Shown piece by piece: positions 21,032-33,127 of a stretch of DNA of 64,000 nt. Below the pieces are notes generated by a model. That model was not told the origin of the DNA and ran no database searches. It worked only from the letters and a program-made list of their open reading frames with translations. Source of the stretch: Fennellomyces sp. T-0311. Its lineage: Eukaryota > Mucoromycota > Mucoromycetes > Mucorales > Lichtheimiaceae. The position numbers were made by a program, and so were the translations under genes. The stretch covers positions 248,001 through 312,000 of the forward strand of contig JALLLT010000024.1 in assembly GCA_025266875.1 (NCBI GenBank), written 5' to 3'. Each line of letters begins with the position of its first letter. Within the stretch, counting starts at the first letter, position 1.

Positions 21032-22262
21032 TTAAATTCGAGTCAAATCGTCGAGAATCTTCTTGCCCACATCCATACTCTTCAGCTTCGTAGCCCGTTT
21101 GATCAGGAGCCGCTCCGTGCGGTACTGCTCGTAGTAGCGCTCCACCGTCTCGGTTTGCAGGATGCGGCGGTGCGTCGACAGCAGCATGGTCTTTAAGCTG
21201 ACAAAGTCACTGGTGTCGTCGCTCAGGCAGTCAATCTTGCCCCACCCGTAATCGCGTCCAATCTTGATGCCCTCAATGTCAATGGGCTCGCCAGTCTCGG
21301 GATCATCTTCGTATGCAATGACGCTGAAGGGGATCAGCTGCAAGTAGTCGAGGAATGCCTGTGTCTCATCGTCCTCCTCCGCGTAGTTGAACTGGCTGAG
21401 GAACTCTTCTAGCGTTGACGAGCCGGCCGTCTTCTTATTAGTATTATCTTCATCGTCGTTGGAATCGCCCTCCTTTCCGTTGGTATTAGAGTCGTCTACT
21501 TGTTCCTTTTGCTCCTCGTCGTCATCCTCGTCGTCCTCGTCCTCGGGCATGCCGTACAGAGGGATCTTTTGTGTGGTGTAGATGTCGCGCAGAATCGTCG
21601 GCTTCAACCGGCGGCGTTGTGCGAGCGTGAGCGTGTCGGCCTTACCGACGATAGGGATCACGTTGACGCGTTGCGACAGTCGGGTTAGAATGCGGATATC
21701 GTACTGGTCGAGCTCCCGTTTCGTTGGGTCGATTACGTACAGACACGCGTGCACCTGCGTGTCCACCGCCTTTGGATTTCGCTTCACTTTGCTTTCCTAG
21801 AAAGCCAAATAATCAGGCTTCAGGGTATGACACTGTGCGACCCTTCCCGGACCATTCATTGCAACCCCTCCCTTTCGCCCTCTGCCGCCCTCAACACACA
21901 CGTACCTCGGCCAACGTCAAATCAAACTGGTGTTCAATGTACCCGAGAATATCATGCAGCTGCTTGTCGATCAAGTAGTCGCTCTGGAACCCCGGCGTGT
22001 CGATCACCGTCAGCATCACCTTTTCGCCATCTACATCAATGCCTGCCGACACCGTGTACGGCTTGGTGGTTTTGGTCAATGCGCCCTTGAGCTCATTGGC
22101 ATCCGAGGGCTGGCTGCCGAACGATTCCCGCTTGTCTTGGGACATCTCACTTTTCAGGGCCGCCATTAAGGTCTTGATAAAAGAGGTCTTGCCGACGCCC
22201 GAGAAGCCCACGACCATTACGTTAAAGTAGGACAGTGCATTTCTCCTTGATCGCGGAGACAT
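21032..22262 (-). CDS. divergent septin with an acidic insertion
   Basis: Two exons (21906-22262, 21032-21796) give 373 residues. Septin features are the P-loop GFSGVGKTSFIKTL, the G3 motif DTPG, ESKVKRNPKAVDTQVHACLY, the G4 motif GKADT (usually AKADT), and a septin-unique element DYGWGKIDCLS ending in HRRILQTETVERYYEQYR. Septins are GTP-binding proteins that polymerise at septa and necks. About 45 residues of nearly pure Asp/Glu/Asn are inserted after G4, and there is no C-terminal coiled coil, so this resembles divergent sporulation-type septins. The start is the ATG just before a basic SPRSRRN segment; an upstream in-frame ATG gives a non-conserved extension. Confidence 0.88.
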
Positions 22263-22845
22263 TGTTATGCGAGAGTAGAGAGAGGTAAGTGATTGTTGGA
22301 GTAAGAGAAAGGAGAGAAAAAGAGGCGAAAAGGTTGATTGGGCGCCCCGAAATATTAGCAAGTTTATAGATGCTTCGAATCTGGGCAAGTACGCCGCGTG
22401 CTCTGTTGTGTCCTTGTGTAGCCATCGTCCTTTTTGCAGCAAAAAGTGGGTTGCTCGTTTCTGTTATATAAGAAGGATCGCCGCCCATGCCGCGCGTGTT
22501 TCAGCCTGCCTCTCGCCCAGGGGGTGGGTGCCGCCTTATAGGAAACGCGCCAGCCCGAGGGGTGGCCCCCCGCAGCGCATTCGGCTCTGACCCATCCTTA
22601 AAACGTGGCGCGGAATTTTAGCTGCCTTGCGACGCTTGCTATAGGAAGGCAGCCTGATTACTTTACAAAATTGTCTGCCACTTTACGCTCCAGGTGACAC
22701 AAGGAATTATGAGCAATAAAGCCCTAATTAGGAGTCCCTGGTCCATCACTGCTGTTTTATTTACTTGCTCATTGCTCTTGCATACTCTATGAGCGAGCGC
22801 GTGGGCCGTCCTGTCAAAACACCCGCAAGCATCAGCGTCATCCCG
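22263..22845. other. intergenic region, septin promoter side
   Basis: About 580 bp between the aminopeptidase stop and the septin start, both on the minus strand. A conspicuously GC-rich patch (about 22490-22610) stands out from the AT-rich neighbourhood. No gene is seen. Confidence 0.4.
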
Positions 22846-24672
22846 TTACTGCGCTTCTGCTGTTGCCCCCCATCCCTCCCCCGCGTCTTTACCTGACATC
22901 CCCTTGACGTGGTATCCGTGCGTGGCCGCGCTGTCCATCACGCCTGCGATATCGATGTGGGCCCACGCTGGCTTATCTGAGTCCTCCAAGCCCGCCACAA
23001 ACTCCTTGAGGAACGCTGCAGCCGAGCAGGCCCCTCCCGATCGGCCCTTGCCCAAATTGTTCAAATCAGCCACAGCCGACTCTTTCATCTCGACCAAATA
23101 ATCGTTATGCAATGGCATGCGCCAGAACGGATCCGATGTCATCTTTCCTGCTTGGTCCAATTGCTCCCACAAAGTATCCGAATTGGTGAATACGCCAGCG
23201 TACACATTGCCAAGAGCCACATCCATTGCACCTGTCAAAGTGGCCAAATCAATCACACTTTGTGGTGCAAATTTGGAGCTGAGATAGTAAAGCGCGTCGG
23301 CCTAAAATCATGTGTTAATCAATTATTATTTTTATTTGCTGCCATGGAAACTTACCAGAATCAATCGGCCTTCCGCATCGGTATCCATGACTTCCACGGA
23401 TTTGCCGTTCATGGCACGAACCACATCACCAGGTTTGGTGGCTTTGCCCGATGGCATGTTTTCGCACAAGGGAATCGTGGCAATGACATTGACAGGCAAT
23501 TGCAACTTGCTGATACCGTACAGTGCTGCCGCAGTGCAGGCCGCACCACCCATGTCTCCTTTCATAAGGGCCATGTTGTTGCTTGGCTTCAGACTGATGC
23601 CTCCTCTAATAATGACGTTAGTTTAGCAAGCGACAGCAATTCCGTTGCTACGTACGAGTCAAACGTGACACCTAGGGTAACACAAGAATGGTCAGGGATT
23701 TATGATCTCGGGTGCATGTGCGATCGACACTGTTTTACCTTTGCCAACAAGACCATGCGGCGCCTGATCTTCTGTTGTACCTCGATAATGGATTTCCAAA
23801 AACCGAGGTGGTTCCACACTAAGTTATTAAACAAGGCAATTGATTAACGACATAGGAATGTCGCGTTGTCGATCGCTGCTTACCTTCCCTTGGCAACCGC
23901 CAGGAACGAGTTCATTTTCTGCCGTTGGATCCATTCTTCATCCCTAACAATCACTTCGGTGTTCTCCAGGCCAGCCAGCAAGTAGGCTACCTCCTCGACA
24001 AAAAGACGCGGGGTCATTAGGTTCGAAGGCGAGGTCATGAGCATGCGAGCCAAGTTTTGCGAGGCACCATAAACTTGACCGCTTTCCCAGTCCAAGCTGG
24101 AAGTTTCGGTCTCTTCCGAGAATGGTGACACCTGGATAGGTTCGACACGATCTTTTTCATTCTTGAGTTTGTCAAACGCGAATTGTGCCAGAACCGAGCC
24201 CTCAGAGGCACCGTGTGCGCTTACAGACACATCCACGCCGACTGCCTTGGCACCCTGCTTGCGCAATGCTTGGATACCTAATGCTGACTTCGTTCCTGTT
24301 TGAGTCGTCTATGTTCGTGCTTCCTCCTTTTAGACTTACGGCCGTGCGAGCGCTTTCTAAACGTTCGGCTTGGGTGCTTGACTCCTTTTTCTTGCCCAGC
24401 GAAACAACGGCTACTTGCTTGACACCGCCAACATTGTATAAGGTTCTCACGTCACCGGCCTTCTTGAAAGACGACGCGGCAAGTTGTTCCAGTACGGTGT
24501 TTTGCGTTGCTGAGGAAATGCCTTGTGTTGCCGATAGGGTGATCGCGTCGCCATCGGTGTACGCGCCAAGCACAAGTGCATCGTACTTTTCGGCATTGGA
24601 AAAGAATCGTCGTTGAACAGCCGTAGCCGGGCGGCGTACCGTGGACAGGCGACCGAGAAGAATGCGTGACAT
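22846..24672 (-). CDS. M17 leucyl aminopeptidase, mitochondrial form
   Basis: Six exons (24340-24672, 23884-24308, 23739-23818, 23657-23672, 23356-23605, 22846-23301) give 519 residues, the usual M17 length. Exon 4 is a 16-nt microexon that encodes GVTFDS within the metal-binding block GKGVTFDSGGISLKP. Later motifs are MKGDMGGAA and [10 protein letters not shown]. The family signature is NTDAEGRL; here the first residue is Asp, but the Asp, Glu and Arg positions remain. The N-terminus ([21 protein letters not shown] then FS) is a mitochondrial presequence with a likely cleavage at RRFFS. The enzyme is a hexameric dinuclear-metal exopeptidase. It is divergent from MIC60. Confidence 0.92.
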
Positions 24673-24813
24673 TGTCTTTACAATAACGATGGCTGGTTTG
24701 GTCGACGCTACTTCTGTATAGATTTAGGCGTCCGCTGCTGCCGGCTGGAGTTGATGACGCCAAAGTTTTTCTGAACGGGCCTTGCGATCCAATTTTCCAT
24801 ACTTAATACTGCC
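24673..24813. promoter_or_regulatory. 141-bp divergent promoter for two mitochondrial proteins
   Basis: The M17 aminopeptidase and MIC60 start on opposite strands 141 bp apart, and both proteins carry mitochondrial presequences. This arrangement allows shared regulation. No TATA box is obvious. Confidence 0.45.
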
Positions 24814-26655
24814 ATGCTTGCTTCTGCATTGACACGGGCTGGCACTCGCGCCGTCTCTCGTCCTGCTGCTCGAGTAAGCCTCTCATTCCTTATCCTCGAT
24901 TGAACATTGCTATATTTTTAACATTCGATATATTAAAAAAAAGGCTACGAGACACTATGCGACCGAAGCTGCCAAACCCAAGAAGGGTTCCCTTGGCAAA
25001 AAGGTGTTGTGGACGACTGTGCTGACCGGTACCGTGTACGCCGGCGCAACATACGAGGCATTGAACAATGAAGCGTTCCACGACACGTACACGACCTATG
25101 TTCCTGGTGGTGAACAGTTGCTCGATGCTATCGAAGATGCCATTCACGACAACAAAGAGAATTTCGACAAAGCACTTGCCCTGAAGAAACAGGCCCAGGA
25201 ATACTCCGTCACAGTCAAAGACTATGCTGTCAAGGCCAAAGACACGACCATGGATCTGTACGAGTATGCCAGCGACACTATTGCTCAGCTGACCGGCAGC
25301 GAAAAGCAAGATGCCCCTGCAACCCGCGGACCCGCACCTTTGCGCAAAAAGACGAGACGTGGTGCCATCTTTGCCAACGTGATTGAAACCGACGAACCAG
25401 CTGCAGTTCCCAAATTCGACACGATCGGCGAGCCGGCAATCGATGCGCTTGCAAAGACTGTCCAGGATCTGGTGGTCATGTTGAACGACGCAGGACTTAA
25501 GGGCCACGCCAAGCGATTGGCCGATTATGGCTCCCACGAAGTCGACCAGCTCCAACGCGAATATCAGCACTCAGTACAGGAACAGGAGCGTGTGTTGAAG
25601 GAAACTGCTGTATTGGCGGCCACTTCGAACGATACTGAGAAGCACATCGAAGGACATCTCGATGAAGTCGAAGCCAAGGTCAAGGCTGCTCGTCAACGCA
25701 CAATTGATCGCGTGATCGAGAAGGAGAACAAGATGAAGAGCGACTTTAGTGCCGAAGCTTTGGAATTGCAAAAGCAAATGAACGCGGTTGGAGCTGACGA
25801 ATTGAAGCAGCAACGCGAGGCTGCCATGGCCAAATTGGCCGACGAACTCAAGGAACGCGCTACCGAGATCCAACGTCAGTTCGTCCGTCAAGTCCGCCAA
25901 CAGGTCGAGACTGAGCGTGGTGGCCGTCTTTCGCGTGTCGATGAAGTGGCTGTTCGTCAACGCGTGTTTGAAAAATTATCGTACGCCAATGCAGAGTCTT
26001 TGGATGACTCTCGCAAGGCCCATCAGCTGACACTTGCAGTCGATGCACTGGCACGTGCCGCTTATGCAGGCAACCAAAAGGAATTCTTGGATGAGTTGCA
26101 AGCTGTCCTGACGATCAGCGCCCCCGCTTCTCCCTTTGCTGATTTGACCGAACGACGCAACGATGAAGTGGTTCAAGTCATCGCCTCTAACATTGCCGAG
26201 AGTGTCGCCCGTCATGGCATTGACTCTATCGCACAACTTGTCACGCGCTTTGCCAACGTCGCTACCGAAGTACGACGGGCATCGCTTATACCCGAAGAGG
26301 GCAGTAGCATGGTTTCTCATATCATTTCAATCATCATGAGCAAGTTGATGTTTAGCAAGCAAGGATTGGTCGCTGGTGATGATCTGGAGTCTCGCCTGGC
26401 TCGTGCCGAATATTATCTTAACAAGGAGAATGATCTGGAGAGTGCTGCTCGCGAGGTCAACCAACTCAAGGGCTGGCCCAAGCATTTGGCTGCTGACTGG
26501 CTTGATGCTGCGCGTCGGCATTTGGAAGTAAAGCAGGCTTTAGAGGTATTGTGTTTTTGTTGATGTTTTGAAACGTTTACAGGGTCCTGATCTTTTTATT
26601 TTGTCCTTAGATTATGCGAACACAAGCTATGCTTGGTAGCATGCAACAGCTTTAG
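24814..26655 (+). CDS. MIC60: MIC60 (mitofilin), MICOS complex subunit
   Basis: Three exons (24814-24873, 24944-26545, 26611-26655) encode 568 residues. A presequence (SALTRAGTRAVSRPAARATR, then HYATEAA) precedes a single membrane segment (VLWTTVLTGTVYAGATYEAL). A long coiled-coil region follows (about residues 180-330), then the conserved C-terminal mitofilin domain (DELQAVLTISAPASPFADLT, LESAAREVNQLKGWPKHLAADWL). Mic60 bends the inner membrane at crista junctions and contacts the outer membrane. The last exon adds just 14 residues (IMRTQAMLGSMQQL), as in other fungal Mic60 proteins. Confidence 0.93.
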
Positions 26656-27267
26656 ATCTTTTTCTTTCTTTCTGTATTATCCCCTTTTCATTGACCAAAA
26701 AAAAAGTCTCATCAAAAGTACATCACCATAGTAATCTCATTTTGCAATTTTTGCTATGACGTTTGCAAGTCCCAGCTTACATTTACACGTGGATAACGGA
26801 TCTTCCGCACAATAAGGAAGTTCTATCTGTTTCAATGCTGCTAACCATGGCTCTCTCCATCATACAGAGTTGTACTAGCGAATTAGACTCTATTGGAGTA
26901 CACCTTAAGATGCCAATGGAACTAGATATTAATGTGATCTGCATTCTCTCTTCTGCCAAGATATTCCGATCTATCTGACGTACATTAAGGGAGATATTCC
27001 TCGGTTTCAATATAATCGCCGTTTCGTACTATGATTTTGACATGTATAGCTACTTCTTTTTATAATTGAAGCCATGCAGACGCGTTACCATGGAGGCCTA
27101 CGTGTTGTCATATTGCCGTGGAAACACTCACACCAGTTTTCCATCCTGCGGCAACCGCATCATCAGAAAGGCTGATGATGCGGTTTCAGACACCGCATTG
27201 TGAGCCTGGCATGTTTCAGGCAAGCAACTCTCTCTTTTCTCTTTCCTGAAACAACTCTCTGTAGAAT
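26656..27267. other. intergenic region before VMA13
   Basis: About 610 bp with no supported gene. It contains one strong inverted repeat (27153-27185, listed separately) about 80 bp before the VMA13 start. Confidence 0.4.
27153..27185. promoter_or_regulatory. perfect 14-bp inverted repeat upstream of VMA13
   Basis: AACCGCATCATCAG (27153-27166) and CTGATGATGCGGTT (27172-27185) are exact complements around a 5-nt loop. It lies 82 nt before the ATG, so it could be a palindromic binding site in the promoter or a 5'-leader hairpin. A partial third copy (CACCGCATTG) follows at about 27192. Confidence 0.5.
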
Positions 27268-29117
27268 ATGGGGGACGAAGCAATACCCGAGGTACCTCTT
27301 GCATTGGTCTCCAATGCTTATCTTGACAGAAAGGCTTCTGAAATTAGAATCAAGTCTATTTTGTGGGAGGTAATTGTGCTTCACCTCTCTATATATAAAA
27401 AACACGATTCAACTCATCTCGGTATTTTTGTAAAAAGGGATATGAACGCGCCAATCTAGTGACGCACAGCCAAGTTGAATTGATTAAAGCCATCGACAAA
27501 CGTTCGCCGGAGCAAGTCCAGTCAGCCGTCAAGGGTAACGGCACGACGTATGCATCGCTCATTCTCCATTTGTTGCAAAACTTATCTCGACTCGATACCG
27601 TGCAATATGTTTGTATTCTTGCCGATAATATTTTGTCAGGTAACAAAGTAAAAAAAAAGTTAAACGCGATCCAAGCTGAAGAAAAAATATAGGCCATGAT
27701 GAAAATGCCCAGTATTTCCATGACGTGTCAAGTGAAGGCGAAAATTATCCTTTCGGTCCGTTCTTCAAGTAAGCCATCTGGTTCGACATGTTGAGGTAGA
27801 ATATTGAAAAAAATACTCGACGATTAGGGCGTTACAATTGGAAGATGAGTTTGCGTCGCTTCAAGCTAGCAAAATATTGACGATCCTTGCATGGTATGTT
27901 ATTTGAAGTGCCTTGGATATATACAAGTTTGATTGATCTCTATGATAGTTCTGCCCCTAATCCTGGATCGCTTGACTTGACCGAATTGTGGCGATGGATC
28001 AGCGCTCAGCTGGCTAGCCGAAAGCCCGAAGTTGTGGATGTTGTGGTGCAGGAAGTCGAATCTCTACTCCGCGTACGCCAATTCCGGATGCCGTTTTGGA
28101 ATACCCAGAATGCCGTTAAAGAGTATGCCCAGCAAAAAAAAAATACATGACATTTTTAACTGACATATTTCAAAATAGACTGGTATTCAACCTTGACAAG
28201 TCCACATCGACCCCGCAGATGCAGTATCAGATCATATTCTGCTTGTGGTTGTTGACTTTTGAAACGGAAATTTCAACCAAAATCAACAGGTACCATTTCC
28301 CTTTTTTCTTTTTAAGTGTTTCGTCCGCTAAAGAGTTCGATAGCCAGTACGACATCATTACCAAGCTTGTCGAAATTGCCAAAGCAGCTATGAAAGAAAA
28401 AGTGATCCGCGTTGCTATCGCAACCCTCAAGGTAACTAGCCAACCTACTATAAAAAAGGGACCAGAAATTGATACGATACATGTATTAGAACCTCGTTGA
28501 AAAAGCACCTTCCGAAAACTTGGCTGCCATGTTGGTTGCCAAACTGCTTCCTTTCACCGAGAATTTGAGCACACGCAAGTGGTCTGACCCCGATATTTTG
28601 GAAGATATCGATTATTTGAAGGAGCGTCTTCAAGAGAACTTCCAGAGTTTGACGTAAGTTTCCATGGCAATGCAGGAACAATGCAAGACTAAAAAAGCGG
28701 GATATAGTACATTTGAGCAATATGCTTCCGAAGTGGAAACGGGTAAACTGGAATGGTCACCACCACACAAATCGGAAACGTTCTGGAAAGAGAATGCTTC
28801 TCGATTGGAAGAAAACAATTTCCAATTGCTTCGATCGCTTGCTCGCATCCTTAGCACAGCTACCAGCGCCGTTGTCCTCTCGGTTGCTGCGAATGACATT
28901 GGTCAATATTCTAAATATGCGTCAAAAACGGGCAAAAGGTAAAATGAATGCGACGTTACATGATTGGTGTTAATCTGCTTTGGGGTCTTACTTTTTTAGG
29001 GTGCTCCAAGAAGTGGGTGCGAAGCAGCGGGTCATGGAATTGATGACACATGAGGATCCGGATGTACGATACCAGGCACTTTCGGCGGTGCAAAAGTATA
29101 TGCACCAAGCATGGTAA
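27268..29117 (+). CDS. VMA13: V-type H+-ATPase subunit H
   Basis: Ten exons (27268-27369, 27438-27639, 27693-27768, 27828-27893, 27949-28122, 28179-28289, 28317-28431, 28490-28653, 28708-28938, 29000-29117) join in phase to 452 residues, near yeast Vma13 (478). The C-terminal block LE-SPPHKSETFWKENASRLEE and the ending DPDVRYQALSAVQKYM are diagnostic. The whole protein is alpha-helical with HEAT/armadillo-like repeats. Subunit H bridges V1 and Vo and silences ATP hydrolysis in free V1. The first exon is short. Intron 6 is the smallest, 27 nt by this model, so the exon 6/7 junction (28289/28317) is the least certain. Confidence 0.92.
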
Positions 29118-30697
29118 AGTGATCATTCTTTTGTTAAACATGCCGACTGTATCGTGTTGACCATAGCGTGTACTATAGGGATTTTTGAACGGGTGTAATA
29201 AACTGATGATCAAACATGTTGAAGGGTCATGACTTTAGAATACTGAACATGTTTCTTGTATGTTGTGTTAGAGCGTTTGCAGCTTGTGAGTATTGAAGAT
29301 ATTTATTGAAGTAACGGAATGCATTCATTGAGAAGAGGCGCATATAGGCTACGCAGAGACCAGTTTAATTGTACAACTATCTATTTTTAAAAATGATGTT
29401 AGGATTTCTTATCATAAATACTTACCAAAAGCACGCAGCGTTAGTTCATCTCTCAAATCCTTGCTGAAGTTACGTAGACTTGCCTGGATTCAATGACATC
29501 ATCTCTTATTACATATTTTGAGATCTCTATTCTCCTGACATCCATAATTAGTTGACATTTTACATCACATAGAATATTCTAAATAATTCTGAGTTATCAA
29601 CGTTGATACGATCATTGTTGTAATCTATTTTAGAATCCTCAAAAACCGGTTGCGTATACGTAATGCCCCAATTCAAGAAAATGTAATTGAAAAGGTTTAA
29701 TGCATCTAACATTCCATTTTATGCCCATATGCTTCTCGCTGAACGGTTCACCAGCGTGACTTATCAATAATCTATGTATAGGGCTGCTACATTGGTTTAC
29801 TGGTAAAGGGTAAGAATAAAACTGGTCAGTTTTCGTGATTGGCATTTTTTCTTTCTTTCAAAGAAACAGCTCTCTTTTCCTCGGTATGTATGTAATGAAG
29901 GCTCTTTATTTTGGGTGAAAGAAGCCACAGAATAAGAAAACACATTCATTCTACTTTATCATTGAGACTACCGTCATGTCATTGTTCTCACTGCTATAGA
30001 TCAAATATCCTTGTAATTGCATATCCCCTAATAAGTTTAGGTGCTATGTATGATTGCTAAGTTGAATTCTCAATCCCCTGTTTAAAGACTGTTGCCCTGC
30101 TTTCCACAATCAATCGACACTGACAACTTGCTTGATAAAGTTGCCATGCATAGTAGACAGTCGTTCAATATCTGCTGTTTCCTAGCGTGCTGCGGGCACT
30201 ACTAAAAATCAATCTTCACGCAATCAGTCCTCTTTATCCTCCCTTTGCCTCTCCAGCCGAGGCGGCTTAGGAGCCTACTACGCCGATGTGGGTATTTTTT
30301 CTTGGGAATACGTACATTATCTTGATACTGACTTCTATAACAGTGCGGTTGTCAGTATCCTCGCTTGATACATGTCTCGTCGCCGCACCCTGCCTCCTCC
30401 CAAGTCGCCATGTAAGTGATAGGACTTTGATCACTGATAACAATGCTGACTTTACCTCTATTCTATTATTTTAGATCAACATCGCTATTATAACGTAAAA
30501 GTCAACGCTTTGATGTTCTTACACAACTTATTGAGCGGTTTGGTTTGCTTTCTTTCCATTGGTTTATTCTTTTGGAGCTTAGGTGCATTGTGTACAATAT
30601 TGTAATAGCTAAACTAAAGAACCAATATTCGAACCTTTCTATATAGACAGCATCATATATTACATTGCTCGTAGCAAACTTTGAGGAAGCCGATTAA

Positions 30698-31670
30698 ATG
30701 GGGCGCGATATAAGGATATTTGAGGAAGAAGAAAAGCATGAGGAGCCGGAAGTACTGAGGAAGCATAGTAAGTCAATTTCATGTAGATTTGATGGCTTCC
30801 ATATCCGTAGATCAAGACCTTTAAGCAATTGCAACTAGGCGAATTCAGGGCTCAAAGATGAACCGAATGCAGATCATTTATATCGCTTTCCAGATATTCA
30901 ACCTGTCTTGCTCCTACGTACTTCTCAAATCGGAAAGCACAACTAGATGAAGCTATTATTCATGTTCTTGGCTTGCTTACTGGTCATGGAGAGATCCCGC
31001 AGAACAATAGTTCTGCTTTTAGTACTGAACTTGTGACTGAAGCTTATTCGCTGCTATTTCGTATTTCTCCCATCATGGGCCCAGAATATTGTGAGTGCTT
31101 CCGTTTTCCTAACTTATATGTTTACTTATGCACTATGTAATTTAGGTTCTATATCTTCAACCGGCTACCACTGCGACATGTCGCTTTTCTTTAAAGTCGT
31201 CGATGGTTATTCAAAATTTACATCCTGAATGGGGTTTACTCTCTTCGTGTATCCGTGATATACAAGGCCACAATCTCACCTCTATGCCGACAGATTAAAA
31301 CTTCGTCGACTTTGTTTCTGAAATGATCTCAAGTGATGCCTGTCTCTGTCCTGTCTATCAGCTACAACTTCATTAATATCACTGCGCGTGACAATCGCAT
31401 CAATGACGAAGATGCACCAGAGTTTTGCACTGTGCACGAGAAAGATAATAGATTCACTCAAGATGGACAACCAGCAAACATCACAATCTTGAATATATTC
31501 AAAGGAGCATCGACATTCTTTTAGGGCATTTAAATGAAATCAAGGAACGTGGAGCCCTCTTAGGAGTAAAACTGCCAAACGCGAAATCCCAGAAGTTCTC
31601 GATCTTCACTCAGCCTTTCTCGGGTACAAGCGAGGTGTATTATTCCATGACTTCCTTCGGGGTATTGAAG
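30698..31670 (+). pseudogene. possible decayed coding sequence, family unknown
   Basis: Several protein-like stretches follow one another on the plus strand but are broken by stops and frame changes. They include an ATG segment MGRDIRIFEEEEKHEEPEV followed by a GTAAGT, then LDEAIIHVLGLLTGHGEIP, then NFVDFVSEMISSDACLC, then NEIKERGALLGVKLPNAKS. The pieces could come from a lost gene or a transposon protein. I do not recognise the family, and some pieces could be chance. Confidence 0.28.
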
Positions 31671-31770
31671 GGTGAGATAATTTTATTGCAGCGTTAATAC
31701 AGTACACATTGTAAGCTTAATTTTTAACATAGCAACATCGAGCTAAAATATGGTATATATAGCCTCGTTC

Positions 31771-31771
31771 C

Positions 31772-31810
<39 letters not shown>
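31771..31810. repeat. (TA)n(TG)n microsatellite
   Basis: About ten TA units run directly into about ten TG units. Alternating purine-pyrimidine of this kind can mutate quickly and may adopt Z-DNA. Confidence 0.9.
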
Positions 31811-33127
31811 GTAATTACATGTGCATTTTGGATGTACGTATTGATTTGTCAATTCCTCAGCGTGGCTAATAAGCAGTGGGGCTTACAATGACTGTGTAAC
31901 GATGGTCTTCAGCCACTATCAGTCGCTTCTTACTCAAGCACTGAAGGTCGACGGACAACTTGAAAGAGTGAAGCCTCTTGGGCCGTACCGTACAGCGTGA
32001 TTATGTATGCTTGTGGTACAATCAATAAATAATATGACCTTTGGGCACTTTCTGCATAACGTAGTGCCGCTACTTTTGCTTCGTCTCTATGTACGAGAAT
32101 CCTTTGGCTTCAACCAGCATGAAGATGCATCGCATGCTTTTTATAAAACAGTGAGTTTTTACTGATATGATCGACAAAACAATATTACGATTTTTAAAGC
32201 TTATTATGCACGCTGTAGTAACTATCTACTGTTGGGGTAGAATACAAAGACGCTCTAGAAGTGGCGCATAACAATCAATAGACAGTTAGACAGTACTCTT
32301 TACCCGAAGTATACCGCGCCTTTGCGCACTCGCTCGAAATGGAAAGAGCCAGTACCAGTATGGAGGGGCACCAGTGTAATATACGTTGTGTAAACTCACA
32401 TTACGCGATGTATTGTGTACAAAACGAGCACGTATGAACGGTTGAGTGCGCTTTCGAATTGCATATAGTTGCATGTCTACTTCAAAAAAGCGCACCCTCG
32501 CTGTTAAAAATTCATGCTTGTCATGTCGCGTCAAAACGAAGGCGCGCGCCCCTTTAAATTGACAGCTATACCTACAAGGTATGACACTGTCTCTTGTAAT
32601 ACTTGGGAGTGAATATTCCACTTCGTTGGGGTTCACAGGCAAGGTTAAAATCAAAATCACACTGCGTTGTACATGACTTTCAATAGGAGACAGTATGCAC
32701 AATTGGCAAGGGTGCATTTGAGCGAAGAGCCGTCACCGATCAGTCATATTGACTAACTTGGAAATTTTCTCCACACATTTCCCGCACACTTTATGCAGAA
32801 GCACCAAACGTGTGCGTTCCCTATGGCAACGCAACCTGGTTAGCAACACTTGTGGCTGAATGAGACGGAACAAACCAATTCGACCATAGCGTGAGTACGC
32901 TGCTTCCAGGTTGGGACTGAAAAAAAAAGATCTTTTTTTCTTTTTTGCACAGTCGGATCAGCGCGGACCATGAAAGCGGCGATAATGCGCGATGATTATC
33001 ATCTTGCTGGCAGCTAATTGGTCATAAAAAACAGTGCAAGCCACCCCGCCTTTTTTATTTCTATTCAGACCCATCAATTCTTGTCATTCTCCGTCCCCTT
33101 TCTTCTATCCGAAAAAAACATTATACA

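Larger units (their letters stand above)
29118..33127. other. 4-kb gene-poor region
   Basis: AT-rich DNA between VMA13 and SHMT. It holds a possible decayed gene (30698-31670) and a TA/TG microsatellite (31771-31810). A 143-codon minus-strand ORF (32286-32717) has no recognisable features. The last 200 bp form the SHMT promoter, with an A/T-rich leader. Confidence 0.45.

Noticed and set aside
32286..32717. 143-residue minus-strand ORF upstream of SHMT
   Set aside because: Starts with ATG but has an odd composition (many Arg, Val, His, Phe), no motif, no intron or promoter support, and could be chance.
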